Shown: one piece after another, positions 1-6,114 of the stretch | Position numbering within the stretch: the stretch's first letter is position 1 | Layout of the letters: each line of letters starts with the position of its first letter | From: CAZTII01 sp964613305 | GTDB taxonomy: Bacteria > Bacillota_I > Bacilli_A > Erysipelotrichales > Erysipelotrichaceae | Length of the DNA stretch: 6,266 nucleotides | Reading direction: 5' to 3' | Assembly: GCA_964613305.1 (NCBI GenBank) | Contig: CAZTII010000084.1 | Location: 1-6,266 of the forward strand | Program-made: the position numbers and the translations under genes | The notes under the pieces: model-generated | Told to the model about the DNA's origin: nothing | The model's input: only the letters and a program-made list of their open reading frames with translations | Database searches by the model: none

Positions 1-907
1 ATCCAGTAGGTATTAAGTAACACATCGAGAATGAGCGTGAAATGATGTTCGGTATTTCAGCACCTATTGAGGCAGCTTCCAAGTTTTCGTTTAATGCAGC
101 TATTAATACCGGAACATAAACAGGGGATAGAACATTGGTTCCATGAATTCCAAATACCCACAATAATTGTGTTAAGAAGAAAATAAATAAAATTCCTGGT
201 AATCCAGTAACAATACCAGTTAAAGGTTTTTGAATTGCCATCGAAATTCCATCTGAAATTGTTACTCCGGTTAATGTTTTAAAGAACAAACCGAAACCAG
301 ATAATAACATAATAGTGATTACTGCTGGAAAAAGTGAAGCAAATGCTTTTGAAATTGAACTTGGTACAGAGTCGGGCATCTTAATTTCGAATTTTTTTGA
401 TTTAGATAGCTGAATATATAGTTCAGTAGCTACAATTGCAGTAAACATTCCCAAAAACAAACCAGTAGAAGATGTGAACTGTTTAGATAATACATCGATT
501 ACTTCTACTTTTTCTTCTGCAACTTTTACGAAAACGTTTGTTGAACATAAAGAGATGTAGCTTGCTAATGCGACCAATGGAATGGATGTATCATTTTGTT
601 GGTAGTATTTACCTAAAGAAATTGATATAGCAATAACAGCAATAATTGTTAAGCAGTTTGTAGTAGCATAATTGGCGGCTTCAAACATTGGGGATAGAGT
701 TGATAACCAACCCATACCTGATACTTTAGCGAGTGATATTCCTTTTGTTGTTGTAGAGCAGATGAGATTGATGAATAAAACGCTAAACGCACCTGTCATA
801 ATTACAGGCATGGTTGCTGCAAAACCATCTCTAATCGCTATCATATAGCGATTAGCTGAAATTTTTTCAGCAATAGATAATAAATAATCAGTAATTTTTC
901 CGTTCAT
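1..907 (-). CDS. PTS system EIIC permease, lactose/cellobiose/chitobiose family (C-terminus missing)
   Basis: This is the membrane permease subunit of a sugar phosphotransferase system; it carries a (probably beta-linked di-) saccharide through the membrane for phosphorylation by EIIB. The reading frame is open from ATG at 907 to the window edge: 302 codons of a protein that is usually about 410-450 residues, so the C-terminal quarter lies outside. Translation shows hydrophobic segments at roughly residues 28-50, 83-100, 108-122, 148-166, 190-210 and 233-253. It has the family-typical linker MPDSVPSSISKAFASLFP (177-194) and the substrate-site loop LWVFGIHGTN (249-258), in which His255 matches the conserved histidine of ChbC-type EIIC proteins. 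The start is supported by AGGAG at 918-914, six bases upstream of the ATG. Divergence from an RpiR regulator fits a sugar-inducible operon. The actual sugar cannot be told; the EIIA/EIIB genes and any glycosidase would lie beyond position 1. Confidence 0.93.
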   Translation of the reverse strand, partial: MNGKITDYLLSIAEKISANRYMIAIRDGFAATMPVIMTGAFSVLFINLICSTTTKGISLAKVSGMGWLSTLSPMFEAANYATTNCLTIIAVIAISISLGKYYQQNDTSIPLVALASYISLCSTNVFVKVAEEKVEVIDVLSKQFTSSTGLFLGMFTAIVATELYIQLSKSKKFEIKMPDSVPSSISKAFASLFPAVITIMLLSGFGLFFKTLTGVTISDGISMAIQKPLTGIVTGLPGILFIFFLTQLLWVFGIHGTNVLSPVYVPVLIAALNENLEAASIGAEIPNIISRSFSMCYLIPTG

Positions 908-948
908 AATTTTCTCCTTCCGTAATAAATTACACGACTGATAACTTA

Positions 949-976
949 ATCATACAAATACGTTAAAATTGTGCAA
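949..976 (-). promoter_or_regulatory. Probable promoter of the PTS EIIC gene
   Basis: Reading the minus strand, TTGCAC (976-971) and TATGAT (954-949, 5 of 6 consensus bases) are separated by 16 bases. Transcription would begin near 942, giving a leader of about 35 bases that contains the AGGAG ribosome binding site. The -35 box matches only 3 of 6 consensus bases, which would fit an activator-dependent promoter. The dyad at 992-1008 sits about 50-66 bases upstream of the inferred start, a usual activator position. Confidence 0.5.
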
Positions 977-991
977 TGTCATTTAGAAACA

Positions 992-1008
992 TGCTTAAAA
1001 ATTAAGCA
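992..1008. promoter_or_regulatory. Perfect dyad TGCTTAA-AAA-TTAAGCA, candidate operator
   Basis: Seven-base arms (992-998 and 1002-1008) are perfectly inverted around a three-base AAA centre. No U-tract follows and no gene ends nearby, so this is not a terminator. Its place in a divergent sugar-gene control region, just upstream of the inferred EIIC promoter, makes it a candidate binding site for the adjacent RpiR regulator. Binding is inference. Confidence 0.4.
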
Positions 1009-1021
1009 AGTAACTAATAAA

Positions 1022-1080
1022 AAGTTCTTAAATTGTAAAATAATTTTACGAATTGAGTTAATTTAGTGTTAAAAGAACTT
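1022..1080. repeat. Spaced inverted repeat AAGTTCTT ... AAGAACTT
   Basis: AAGTTCTT at 1022-1029 is exactly inverted at 1073-1080 (AAGAACTT), with 43 bases between. The pair encloses the dyad at 1035-1049. It could be two half-sites for a multimeric regulator that bends or loops DNA between the two promoters. In a sequence this AT-rich, 8-base arms may also arise by chance. Confidence 0.3.
1035..1049. promoter_or_regulatory. Perfect dyad GTAAAAT-A-ATTTTAC, candidate operator
   Basis: Seven-base arms are perfectly inverted around a single A, giving a 15-base palindrome in the middle of the divergent region. A shorter relative, GTAA-T-TTAC at 1108-1116, lies 73 bases further right and, like this one, is preceded by TT. 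It is just upstream of the rpiR-type promoter. The two could be strong and weak sites of one regulator (inference). No flanking U-tract or stop codon suggests a terminator. Confidence 0.4.
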
Positions 1081-1122
1081 ATAGTTTTGTAGAAATCAAA
1101 AATTATTGTAATTTACTAAAAA

Positions 1123-1151
1123 TAGATTATTAAATATAAATATGCTAAAAT
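1123..1151 (+). promoter_or_regulatory. Probable extended -10 promoter of the RpiR-family gene
   Basis: TAAAAT at 1146-1151 (5 of 6 consensus) is preceded by TG at 1143-1144 with one base between, the extended -10 form. A weak -35 box, TAGATT, lies at 1123-1128 with a 17-base spacer. The start would be near 1158, just upstream of the purine-rich AAAGGGGAAA at 1161-1170. The GTAATTTAC palindrome (1108-1116) sits directly upstream, in a position where a bound protein could affect this promoter. Confidence 0.5.
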
Positions 1152-1195
1152 GTATTTAATAAAGGGGAAAGCATCTTATTGTATGTAGAGAACTT

Positions 1196-2062
1196 ATGAG
1201 CTTATATGACGATTTAATGGAACAAAAAAACTATTCGAAAGCGGACAAATATATTGCTGATTATGTAATCAATAATGCTAAAGAAGTGATTAATATGAGT
1301 ATTACTGATTTGTCAAAAGTTCTTTTTGTTTCCACAAGCTCAATAACGAAATTTTGTAAACGTAATAAGCTAAAAGGATATAGTGATATGAAAATAAGCA
1401 TATCTCTAGAGCTTAATCGATATTTACAAAATAAAAATTGTATTTCTTTTGAACTGCCGATTACATCATTAACCCCTGATGATGATATTTCTAAAATATT
1501 GTTTGAATTATATCAACAAACATTAGTTAATACACTAAGTTCCATTAATTTAGAGGCCATAAAAAATGCGGCAGAAATAATTTATCAGTCGGATTATATT
1601 TCTTTGTATGGTTCAGGAGATTCCAAATTAATTGGCGAAGATTTACTTTCGAAATTTAAAATGATTAATTTGCCTGTAGATAATCAGGTGGTTTCGACGG
1701 CTACAGGAGGTATTTACAGAAATAAATTAACGAAATATCCGGTAGCAATCGTAATTTCACAATATGCAGATACTACCCGTGTTAAAGCTTGGTTGGATCA
1801 ATTAGAATCATTTAATTATAAGATTATTCTTATTACCACGAATAAGAATAATTTTAACCCTAAAATTATTAAGATATTAGTTGATACGCAAGAGAATAGA
1901 GCATTACGTATAAGCAACTTATCTTCACGAATAGCTATGAGTTATGTTTCGGAAATTCTTTATTTGCTTTTATTTAAAAGAGAATTTTATCAAAATTATC
2001 GCCTAGTTATTAATAATAAGAAAAATGATAAAACAGTATTGGAAAAATTTAATATGATATAA
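1196..2062 (+). CDS. RpiR-family transcriptional regulator (HTH + SIS)
   Basis: This is a cytoplasmic DNA-binding regulator of sugar metabolism genes, 288 residues, the normal length for the family. Residues 1-77 form the RpiR helix-turn-helix domain, with the hallmark run NMSITDLSKVLFVSTSSITKFCKR (33-56) followed by KLKGYSDMK (58-66). Residues about 118-265 form a SIS sugar-phosphate-binding domain, beginning with YGSGDSKLIGEDL (138-150). The second SIS loop reads ISQYADTT (187-194) where SxSGxT is usual, so the ligand site looks altered. The gene is divergent from a PTS EIIC permease, its most likely target; whether it activates or represses is not visible. The start is not certain: ATG at 1196 has only a weak site (GTAGAG, 1185-1190), while the good AGGGGA (1163-1168) lies 27 bases upstream and would better serve an in-frame ATT at 1178 or an out-of-frame mini-ORF. 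No terminator is visible after the stop. Confidence 0.92.
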   Translation: MSLYDDLMEQKNYSKADKYIADYVINNAKEVINMSITDLSKVLFVSTSSITKFCKRNKLKGYSDMKISISLELNRYLQNKNCISFELPITSLTPDDDISKILFELYQQTLVNTLSSINLEAIKNAAEIIYQSDYISLYGSGDSKLIGEDLLSKFKMINLPVDNQVVSTATGGIYRNKLTKYPVAIVISQYADTTRVKAWLDQLESFNYKIILITTNKNNFNPKIIKILVDTQENRALRISNLSSRIAMSYVSEILYLLLFKREFYQNYRLVINNKKNDKTVLEKFNMI

Positions 2063-2092
2063 TTAACTAACGAATACTACGCTTTTAATAGT

Positions 2093-2117
2093 AAAAAAAG
2101 TACGTATACCGCACTTT
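2093..2117 (-). terminator. Intrinsic terminator of the hflX / membrane protein operon
   Basis: On the minus strand AAAGTGCG (2117-2110) pairs with CGTACTTT (2104-2097) through eight base pairs including one G-U, around a GTATA loop. It runs into a seven-base T tract (2099-2093). It begins 10 bases after the stop codon of the membrane protein gene. On the plus strand the G-U pair becomes an A-C mismatch and no long T tract follows, so it should not stop the oncoming RpiR transcript. Confidence 0.7.
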
Positions 2118-2127
2118 AGAACATTAT

Positions 2128-2613
2128 TTATTCTTCATAATGATTTGGTAGTGCTAAATTTAATACAAGGGCAATGGCAATTCCGGTTGTTGTATCGATA
2201 AATCGTTGTAATCCATAGAGTAATGGATTACTGTCGTTAATATGATTTAAAACGATACTAAAGAAAACGACACATGCCATTGTTACGGATGATTCTAGTT
2301 TGAAAAGGACTAAGGAATAAATAACGAAAATTAAAGCAAAAGAAATAATAGTGTAATAAAGGATGGAATGGGTTTCTACCCATTCTTTTCTTATTAGTAG
2401 GATTATTACAATCGACCAAACTGTTCCGATGATTGTTCCGATTAAACGGTTTTTTGATTCAGAATACATTAAATCTTTTGTGTTTTTCATACAAATAATT
2501 GCCGTGATTACAATGAGTATTGGATTTTGATTTCTTATGTAAGCAAATAAACAAGATAAAAATGTTGCGAGTGCTGTTTTTATAATACGTAATCCGATTT
2601 TAGGCAGTTTCAT
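2128..2613 (-). CDS. Short ArAE/FUSC-like integral membrane protein
   Basis: A 161-residue membrane protein resembling the N-terminal membrane domain of the aromatic acid exporter family (ArAE_1 / DUF939, FUSC-like). About six hydrophobic segments are seen at residues 8-26, 31-43, 58-75, 84-105, 107-124 and 140-156. Family-like landmarks are NRLIGTIIGTVWS (55-67) after the first helix pair and QRFIDTTTGIAIALVLN (136-152) at the end. Larger family members of about 300 or more residues carry a cytoplasmic C-terminal domain, which is absent; the gene ends cleanly at a stop followed by a terminator, so it looks like a natural short form rather than a broken gene. The start overlaps the end of hflX by 14 bases, and its AGGAG lies inside hflX. 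Transport of any aromatic or organic acid is only a family-level guess. Confidence 0.8.
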   Translation of the reverse strand: MKLPKIGLRIIKTALATFLSCLFAYIRNQNPILIVITAIICMKNTKDLMYSESKNRLIGTIIGTVWSIVIILLIRKEWVETHSILYYTIISFALIFVIYSLVLFKLESSVTMACVVFFSIVLNHINDSNPLLYGLQRFIDTTTGIAIALVLNLALPNHYEE

Positions 2614-3829
2614 GAATATACTCCTGATATGTGCTTAAGTTTTCTTCGTTTATAAAAGCGATGATGTTTGCGCCCGTTTCATCTTCTTCAAAGGTGATGA
2701 TTTCTTCATTTTCTTTTAATGATTGAAGTAGTTTATAGGCGTGATATGGAATGTGTAAAGAAACACGTTGTTGTTTGAAAAGGGTATCGACGATTGTTGT
2801 TAGTAGCTTATCGATGTTTATGTTGTTTTTGCAGGATATGGGTATAAAAGGATGTTCTTTGAAGAATCCTTCGCCATTGTTTAAATCAATTTTATTGTAT
2901 ACGTATAATACCGGTATGTGATCAGCATCTAATTCTTTTAATACTTGTTTTGTGGTGTTGATTTGTTGTTGGTAGTGAATATTACTACTGTCGATGATGT
3001 GTAATAATAAATCAGCTTCTTTGATTTCTTCGAGAGTTGAATGAAATGCTTGAATAAGTGATGTTGGTAACTGATCTATAAAACCCACGGTATCAGTGAT
3101 AACAAAGGCTTTGTTTTTATAATCGATGCGGCGACTATTTGTTTCTAAGGTTGCAAATAACATATCTTTTACAAATACTTGTTTTTCATCGGTTACGAGT
3201 TGATTCATTAAACTACTTTTGCCGCTATTTGTATATCCTACTAAACATACTTGTTTTAGTTGTTGTTTATGTCGTTTTCTTCGTTGTGTTTGTCTGTTTT
3301 TAGTGATTTCTTCTAATTGTTGTTTTAGTAAATCGATGGTATGTCGTCCATGACGACGATCGATTTCTAGTTGGGTTTCTCCGGCACCACGAAAACCAGA
3401 ACCACCTTGTTGACTGTAAATATCGGCGCGTTCTCCAATTAAATGGGATAAGTTGTATCGTTCTTGAGCGATCTTTACTTGTAAGATGGCTTCTCTGCTT
3501 TTAGCTCTTGATGCGAAGATTTCTAGTATCAATAATGTTCGATCATAAATGGGTACAAAGATGACTTCTTTAATGGCTCTAAGTTGTCTTGAACTTAGTT
3601 CTTCACTAAACACAATCGCATCGGCATTTACTGTTTCTTGTAACTCTGCTAATTCTAGTAGTTTACCGCTATTTAAAAAAGTGGAAGAATTAATTTTCGT
3701 TGTTTTTTGAAAAAGTTCATCGACAACGGTAAAATTACATGCTTCACAGAGTGCTTTTAATTCGATTATACTGACTTCAAAGTCAGTTGTTAAGTTGTCA
3801 TGTTCAACTGCTACTATGATTATATTCAT
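2600..3829 (-). CDS. hflX: GTPase HflX (ribosome-associated)
   Basis: A cytoplasmic GTPase which in other bacteria binds the 50S subunit and splits stalled or idle ribosomes, notably under heat or antibiotic stress. It has 409 residues, the usual size. The N-terminal HflX domain (about 1-190) contains LNSGKLLEL (52-60), the signature GGSGFRGAGETQLEIDRR (142-159) and a basic helical arm rich in Q, K and R (165-192). The G domain shows G1 GYTNSGKSS (198-206), the switch region FATLET (225-230, often FATLDP), G3 DTVGF (246-250), G4 NKID (312-315) and a G5-like SCK (332-334). A C-terminal domain of about 60 residues follows. ATG at 3829 is preceded by AGAGGTG (3840-3834). It is the first gene of a two-gene operon, overlapping the membrane protein gene by 14 bases, and is divergent from the hybrid kinase. 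All GTP-binding motifs are intact. Confidence 0.97.
   Translation of the reverse strand: MNIIIVAVEHDNLTTDFEVSIIELKALCEACNFTVVDELFQKTTKINSSTFLNSGKLLELAELQETVNADAIVFSEELSSRQLRAIKEVIFVPIYDRTLLILEIFASRAKSREAILQVKIAQERYNLSHLIGERADIYSQQGGSGFRGAGETQLEIDRRHGRHTIDLLKQQLEEITKNRQTQRRKRHKQQLKQVCLVGYTNSGKSSLMNQLVTDEKQVFVKDMLFATLETNSRRIDYKNKAFVITDTVGFIDQLPTSLIQAFHSTLEEIKEADLLLHIIDSSNIHYQQQINTTKQVLKELDADHIPVLYVYNKIDLNNGEGFFKEHPFIPISCKNNINIDKLLTTIVDTLFKQQRVSLHIPYHAYKLLQSLKENEEIITFEEDETGANIIAFINEENLSTYQEYIHETA
2621..2625 (-). promoter_or_regulatory. Ribosome binding site inside the hflX 3' end
   Basis: On the minus strand AGGAG (2625-2621) lies seven bases before the ATG of the membrane protein gene (2613-2611) and within the last codons of hflX. 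It fixes that start and suggests that ribosomes finishing hflX help start the second gene. Confidence 0.75.
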
Positions 3830-3846
3830 GGTTCACCTCTTTTAAG

Positions 3847-3880
3847 AGTATATCAAAAATACAGTACAATTGGTATATCA
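3847..3880 (-). promoter_or_regulatory. Possible hflX promoter(s), two extended -10-like boxes
   Basis: On the minus strand TGATATACT (3855-3847) and TGATATACC (3880-3872) both have the extended -10 form TGnTATAnT or near it, 25 bases apart. The first would start transcription at about 3840, right at the ribosome binding site; the second would give a leader of roughly 35 bases and is more comfortable. Neither has a good -35 box, so which is used, if either, is uncertain. Confidence 0.3.
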
Positions 3881-3895
3881 TGCAATGAAAATCGG

Positions 3896-3924
3896 TTTAC
3901 ATAAAAAAAATCATATGTTATGAT
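3896..3924 (+). promoter_or_regulatory. Strong promoter of the hybrid histidine kinase gene
   Basis: TTTACA (3896-3901, 5 of 6) and TATGAT (3919-3924, 5 of 6) are separated by 17 bases, and the -10 box is extended by TG at 3916-3917. The spacer holds an eight-base A run. Transcription would begin near 3931, leaving a leader of about 62 bases. This is one of the best promoter matches in the window. Confidence 0.7.
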
Positions 3925-3946
3925 GTAGTTAGATTTGTAATGTTAA

Positions 3947-3973
3947 AACAATTAATTTTAAAAGTAAATTGTT
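3947..3973 (+). repeat. Inverted repeat AACAATT ... AATTGTT in the kinase leader
   Basis: Seven-base arms (3947-3953 and 3967-3973) are perfectly inverted around a 13-base loop, ten bases before the GGAG ribosome binding site (3984-3987). As RNA it is a weak, AU-rich hairpin; as DNA it could be an operator downstream of the promoter. No function is shown. Confidence 0.3.
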
Positions 3974-3992
3974 ATATTAGATTGGAGATTGT

Positions 3993-5999
3993 ATGGAGAA
4001 AATTAATGATTTACAAACACGTTATAATGATTTAAGTATGGTGATGACTGACATTATTCGCGCAGGTACATATCGTTGGAATGTTCAAACTGGAGAAATA
4101 TTGGTTGATGAGATATGGGCTGATTTAATTGGTTATACAAAAGAAGAAGTAGAACCAGTGAATGTTGATAAATGGCATGATTTCTTGTTCATTGAAGATC
4201 ATCAAATCTCTTTTGAAACAATTGGAAAAGTTGTGCAACAAATCGATGATTATTATGATATCGTTTGTCGTATGAATCATAAAGATGGTCATTTGGTATG
4301 GATACGCTCACGTGGTAAGATTTTTTCAATGGATGAAAACAATCAACCATTGTGGGTTATCGGAACACATGTGGATGTTAGTGAAATTATTGAAAAAGAT
4401 TTGCGATTGATGAAGCAAATTGAAATAAGTGAATTAAAATATCGTTCCATGTATGATAATGCACCAATATCGATTATTATTCATGATATAGAAACTGGTG
4501 CAATGATCGATGCGAATATCGAGGCGTTAAAGATGTTGCGTCTTAATTCATTTGATGATTTATTGAAACATGATCCATGGTGTGAGTATCCATATGACGC
4601 AGAGAGTGCCAAAGTACAAATGAAGCGCATTAAGGATGAAGATTCTGTTGAATTTGAATGGAAAAATAAACGTACGGATGGGACTACTTTCTGGTGTAAT
4701 GTGCGTTTAGCTAAGATTATGTTTAATGGAAAATTGGCGGTGATGAGTGCTACGCTTGACTTAACAAAGCGTAAAGAAATAGAAGCACAAAATATTGAAC
4801 TAGCGCAAAAAATGGAATTTACTAATGCGGCAACCAAGGCAAAATCGGAATTTTTATCGAATATGTCACATGATATTCGTACTCCGATGAATGCGATTAT
4901 TGGTATGGTTGCTTTAGCTAAAAAAGATATTGAGCAACGAGATGTTTTATTGGCTGATTTGGATACGATTGAAACTTCGGCGAATCACTTATTGAATTTA
5001 ATTAATGATGTGTTAGATATGAGTAAGATTGAAAGTGGTAATATTGCTTATTCGTTGGAAGATATTGATATTAGAACAGAAATCGACTACATTTCTTCGA
5101 TGATGAGTCATGCGTTTAATAAGCATGGTTTAACATTTGAGATTAAAGTTGGCACAATTAATAATCCTCATGTATTGTTTAATTCATTGCGTTTAAAACG
5201 TATATTAATAAATATTTTAAATAATGCGGTTAAATTTACTCCTAAAGGTGGAAAAGTTACATTGGAAGTGCATGAAATTCCATCTGGTGATGAAACAATC
5301 AATAATATTCAATTTGTTGTTACCGATACTGGAATTGGTATGGATGATGAAACGATGACAAAATTATTTGAGCCTTTCTTTAGAAAATATGAAGGTGGTA
5401 ATTCTAAAGTAGAAGGAACTGGTTTAGGGTTATCGATTGTTAAACATATTGTGGATAGTGCTAATGGAACAATTAGTGTGAGGAGTAAGTTGAAAGAAGG
5501 AAGTAGCTTTACTGTTACTTTACCATTAAAAATCACTTCCGCTGAAAGTTATGTTAGTAAAGTGGATGCGATTGAAAATAGTGAAATTGATCCGGAGTAT
5601 ATTCGTGGATTTAATATTTTATTGGTAGAAGATCATCCGATTAATGCTCGAGTGGCCAAACGTTTATTGGAGAATGGTGGTGCTACTGTTACTCATGTTG
5701 AAAACGGTCTTTTGGCATTAGAATGTTTTGAAAATAGTCAACCGAATGAATATACATTAATTTTTATGGATATTCAGATGCCAGTGATGGATGGTTATGA
5801 GGCGACAGAAGCGATAAGAAAATGTTCGCATCCACGCGCGCAGACGGTTCCAATCGTAGCAATGACGGCGAATGCTTTTGTGGAAGACATTCAAAAATGT
5901 ATTATGTATGGAATGAATGCTCATATATCGAAACCGATTAATTTTGAAACAATTATTGCGAAATTAACGCGTTGTAATATTAAGGCGACAAAAGAATAA
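3993..5999 (+). CDS. Soluble hybrid sensor histidine kinase (PAS-PAS-HisKA-HATPase-REC)
   Basis: A 668-residue signalling kinase that autophosphorylates on histidine and passes the phosphate to its own receiver. No signal peptide or membrane segment is seen, so it should sense something in the cytoplasm. First PAS domain about residues 15-130, with the PAC-type stretch MNHKDGHLVWIRSRGKI (94-110); second PAS about 148-260; helical linkers about 130-150 and 258-287. The HisKA H-box is SHDIRTP (292-298) with His293. The ATPase domain has the N-box NILNNAVKFTP (407-417), G1 DTGIGM (445-450), F-box FEPFFR (459-464) and G2 GTGLGLSI (475-482). The receiver (about 540-660) has acidic residues E546 and D547, phospho-acceptor Asp593 in FMDIQMPVMDGYEA, Thr625 and Lys647. 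All catalytic residues are present. ATG at 3993 follows GGAG at 3984-3987. No HPt domain, DNA-binding regulator or other partner is nearby, so it is an orphan with unknown signal and output. Confidence 0.95.
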   Translation: MEKINDLQTRYNDLSMVMTDIIRAGTYRWNVQTGEILVDEIWADLIGYTKEEVEPVNVDKWHDFLFIEDHQISFETIGKVVQQIDDYYDIVCRMNHKDGHLVWIRSRGKIFSMDENNQPLWVIGTHVDVSEIIEKDLRLMKQIEISELKYRSMYDNAPISIIIHDIETGAMIDANIEALKMLRLNSFDDLLKHDPWCEYPYDAESAKVQMKRIKDEDSVEFEWKNKRTDGTTFWCNVRLAKIMFNGKLAVMSATLDLTKRKEIEAQNIELAQKMEFTNAATKAKSEFLSNMSHDIRTPMNAIIGMVALAKKDIEQRDVLLADLDTIETSANHLLNLINDVLDMSKIESGNIAYSLEDIDIRTEIDYISSMMSHAFNKHGLTFEIKVGTINNPHVLFNSLRLKRILINILNNAVKFTPKGGKVTLEVHEIPSGDETINNIQFVVTDTGIGMDDETMTKLFEPFFRKYEGGNSKVEGTGLGLSIVKHIVDSANGTISVRSKLKEGSSFTVTLPLKITSAESYVSKVDAIENSEIDPEYIRGFNILLVEDHPINARVAKRLLENGGATVTHVENGLLALECFENSQPNEYTLIFMDIQMPVMDGYEATEAIRKCSHPRAQTVPIVAMTANAFVEDIQKCIMYGMNAHISKPINFETIIAKLTRCNIKATKE

Positions 6000-6007
6000 G
6001 ATTGTTT

Positions 6008-6047
6008 TAATAACGTTGTTTTATGGTAAAACAACGTTATTATTTTT
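6008..6047 (+). terminator. Intrinsic terminator of the hybrid kinase gene
   Basis: A perfect 16-base-pair stem (6008-6023 with 6027-6042) closes a three-base TGG loop and is followed by five T residues at 6043-6047. It starts nine bases after the kinase stop codon. The minus strand has no comparable T tract after the stem, so the element points in the plus direction and ends a single-gene transcript. Confidence 0.92.
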
Positions 6048-6080
6048 GGTTAAAAATTGTAAAATAGCGATTAAAAATGA

Positions 6081-6108
6081 TTGAATTGAGTGATTGGTAT
6101 GTTATAAC
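6081..6108 (+). promoter_or_regulatory. Promoter not followed by a protein gene
   Basis: TTGAAT (6081-6086, 4 of 6) and TATAAC (6103-6108, 5 of 6) are 16 bases apart, and the -10 box is extended by TG at 6100-6101. Transcription would begin near 6115. It lies beyond the kinase terminator, so it would start a new transcript. No open reading frame of useful size with a ribosome binding site follows before the next terminator. Confidence 0.5.
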
Positions 6109-6114
6109 CCTAGT

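Noticed and set aside
529..542. cre-like site (CGAAAACGTTTGTT) inside the PTS EIIC gene
   Set aside because: It has the central AAAACG core but three mismatches at the fixed outer positions of the catabolite-response consensus, and it lies deep in coding sequence. It is likely chance.
2073..2100. Possible terminator of the RpiR gene (TACTA ... TAGTA)
   Set aside because: The stem has only five A/T-rich pairs and is followed by an A run rather than T residues, so it would not terminate on the plus strand.
3837..3848. CTCTT-TT-AAGAG repeat overlapping the hflX ribosome binding site
   Set aside because: The two-base centre forces a four-base loop with only four pairs, too weak to be a convincing regulatory hairpin.
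4481..4837. Minus-strand open frame of 118 codons inside the kinase gene
   Set aside because: It is antisense to intact PAS and linker coding sequence, has no ribosome binding site or recognisable domain, and its composition mirrors the sense codons.
5309..5536. Minus-strand open frame of 75 codons inside the kinase gene
   Set aside because: It is antisense to the conserved ATPase motifs G1, F-box and G2, with no start signal of its own.
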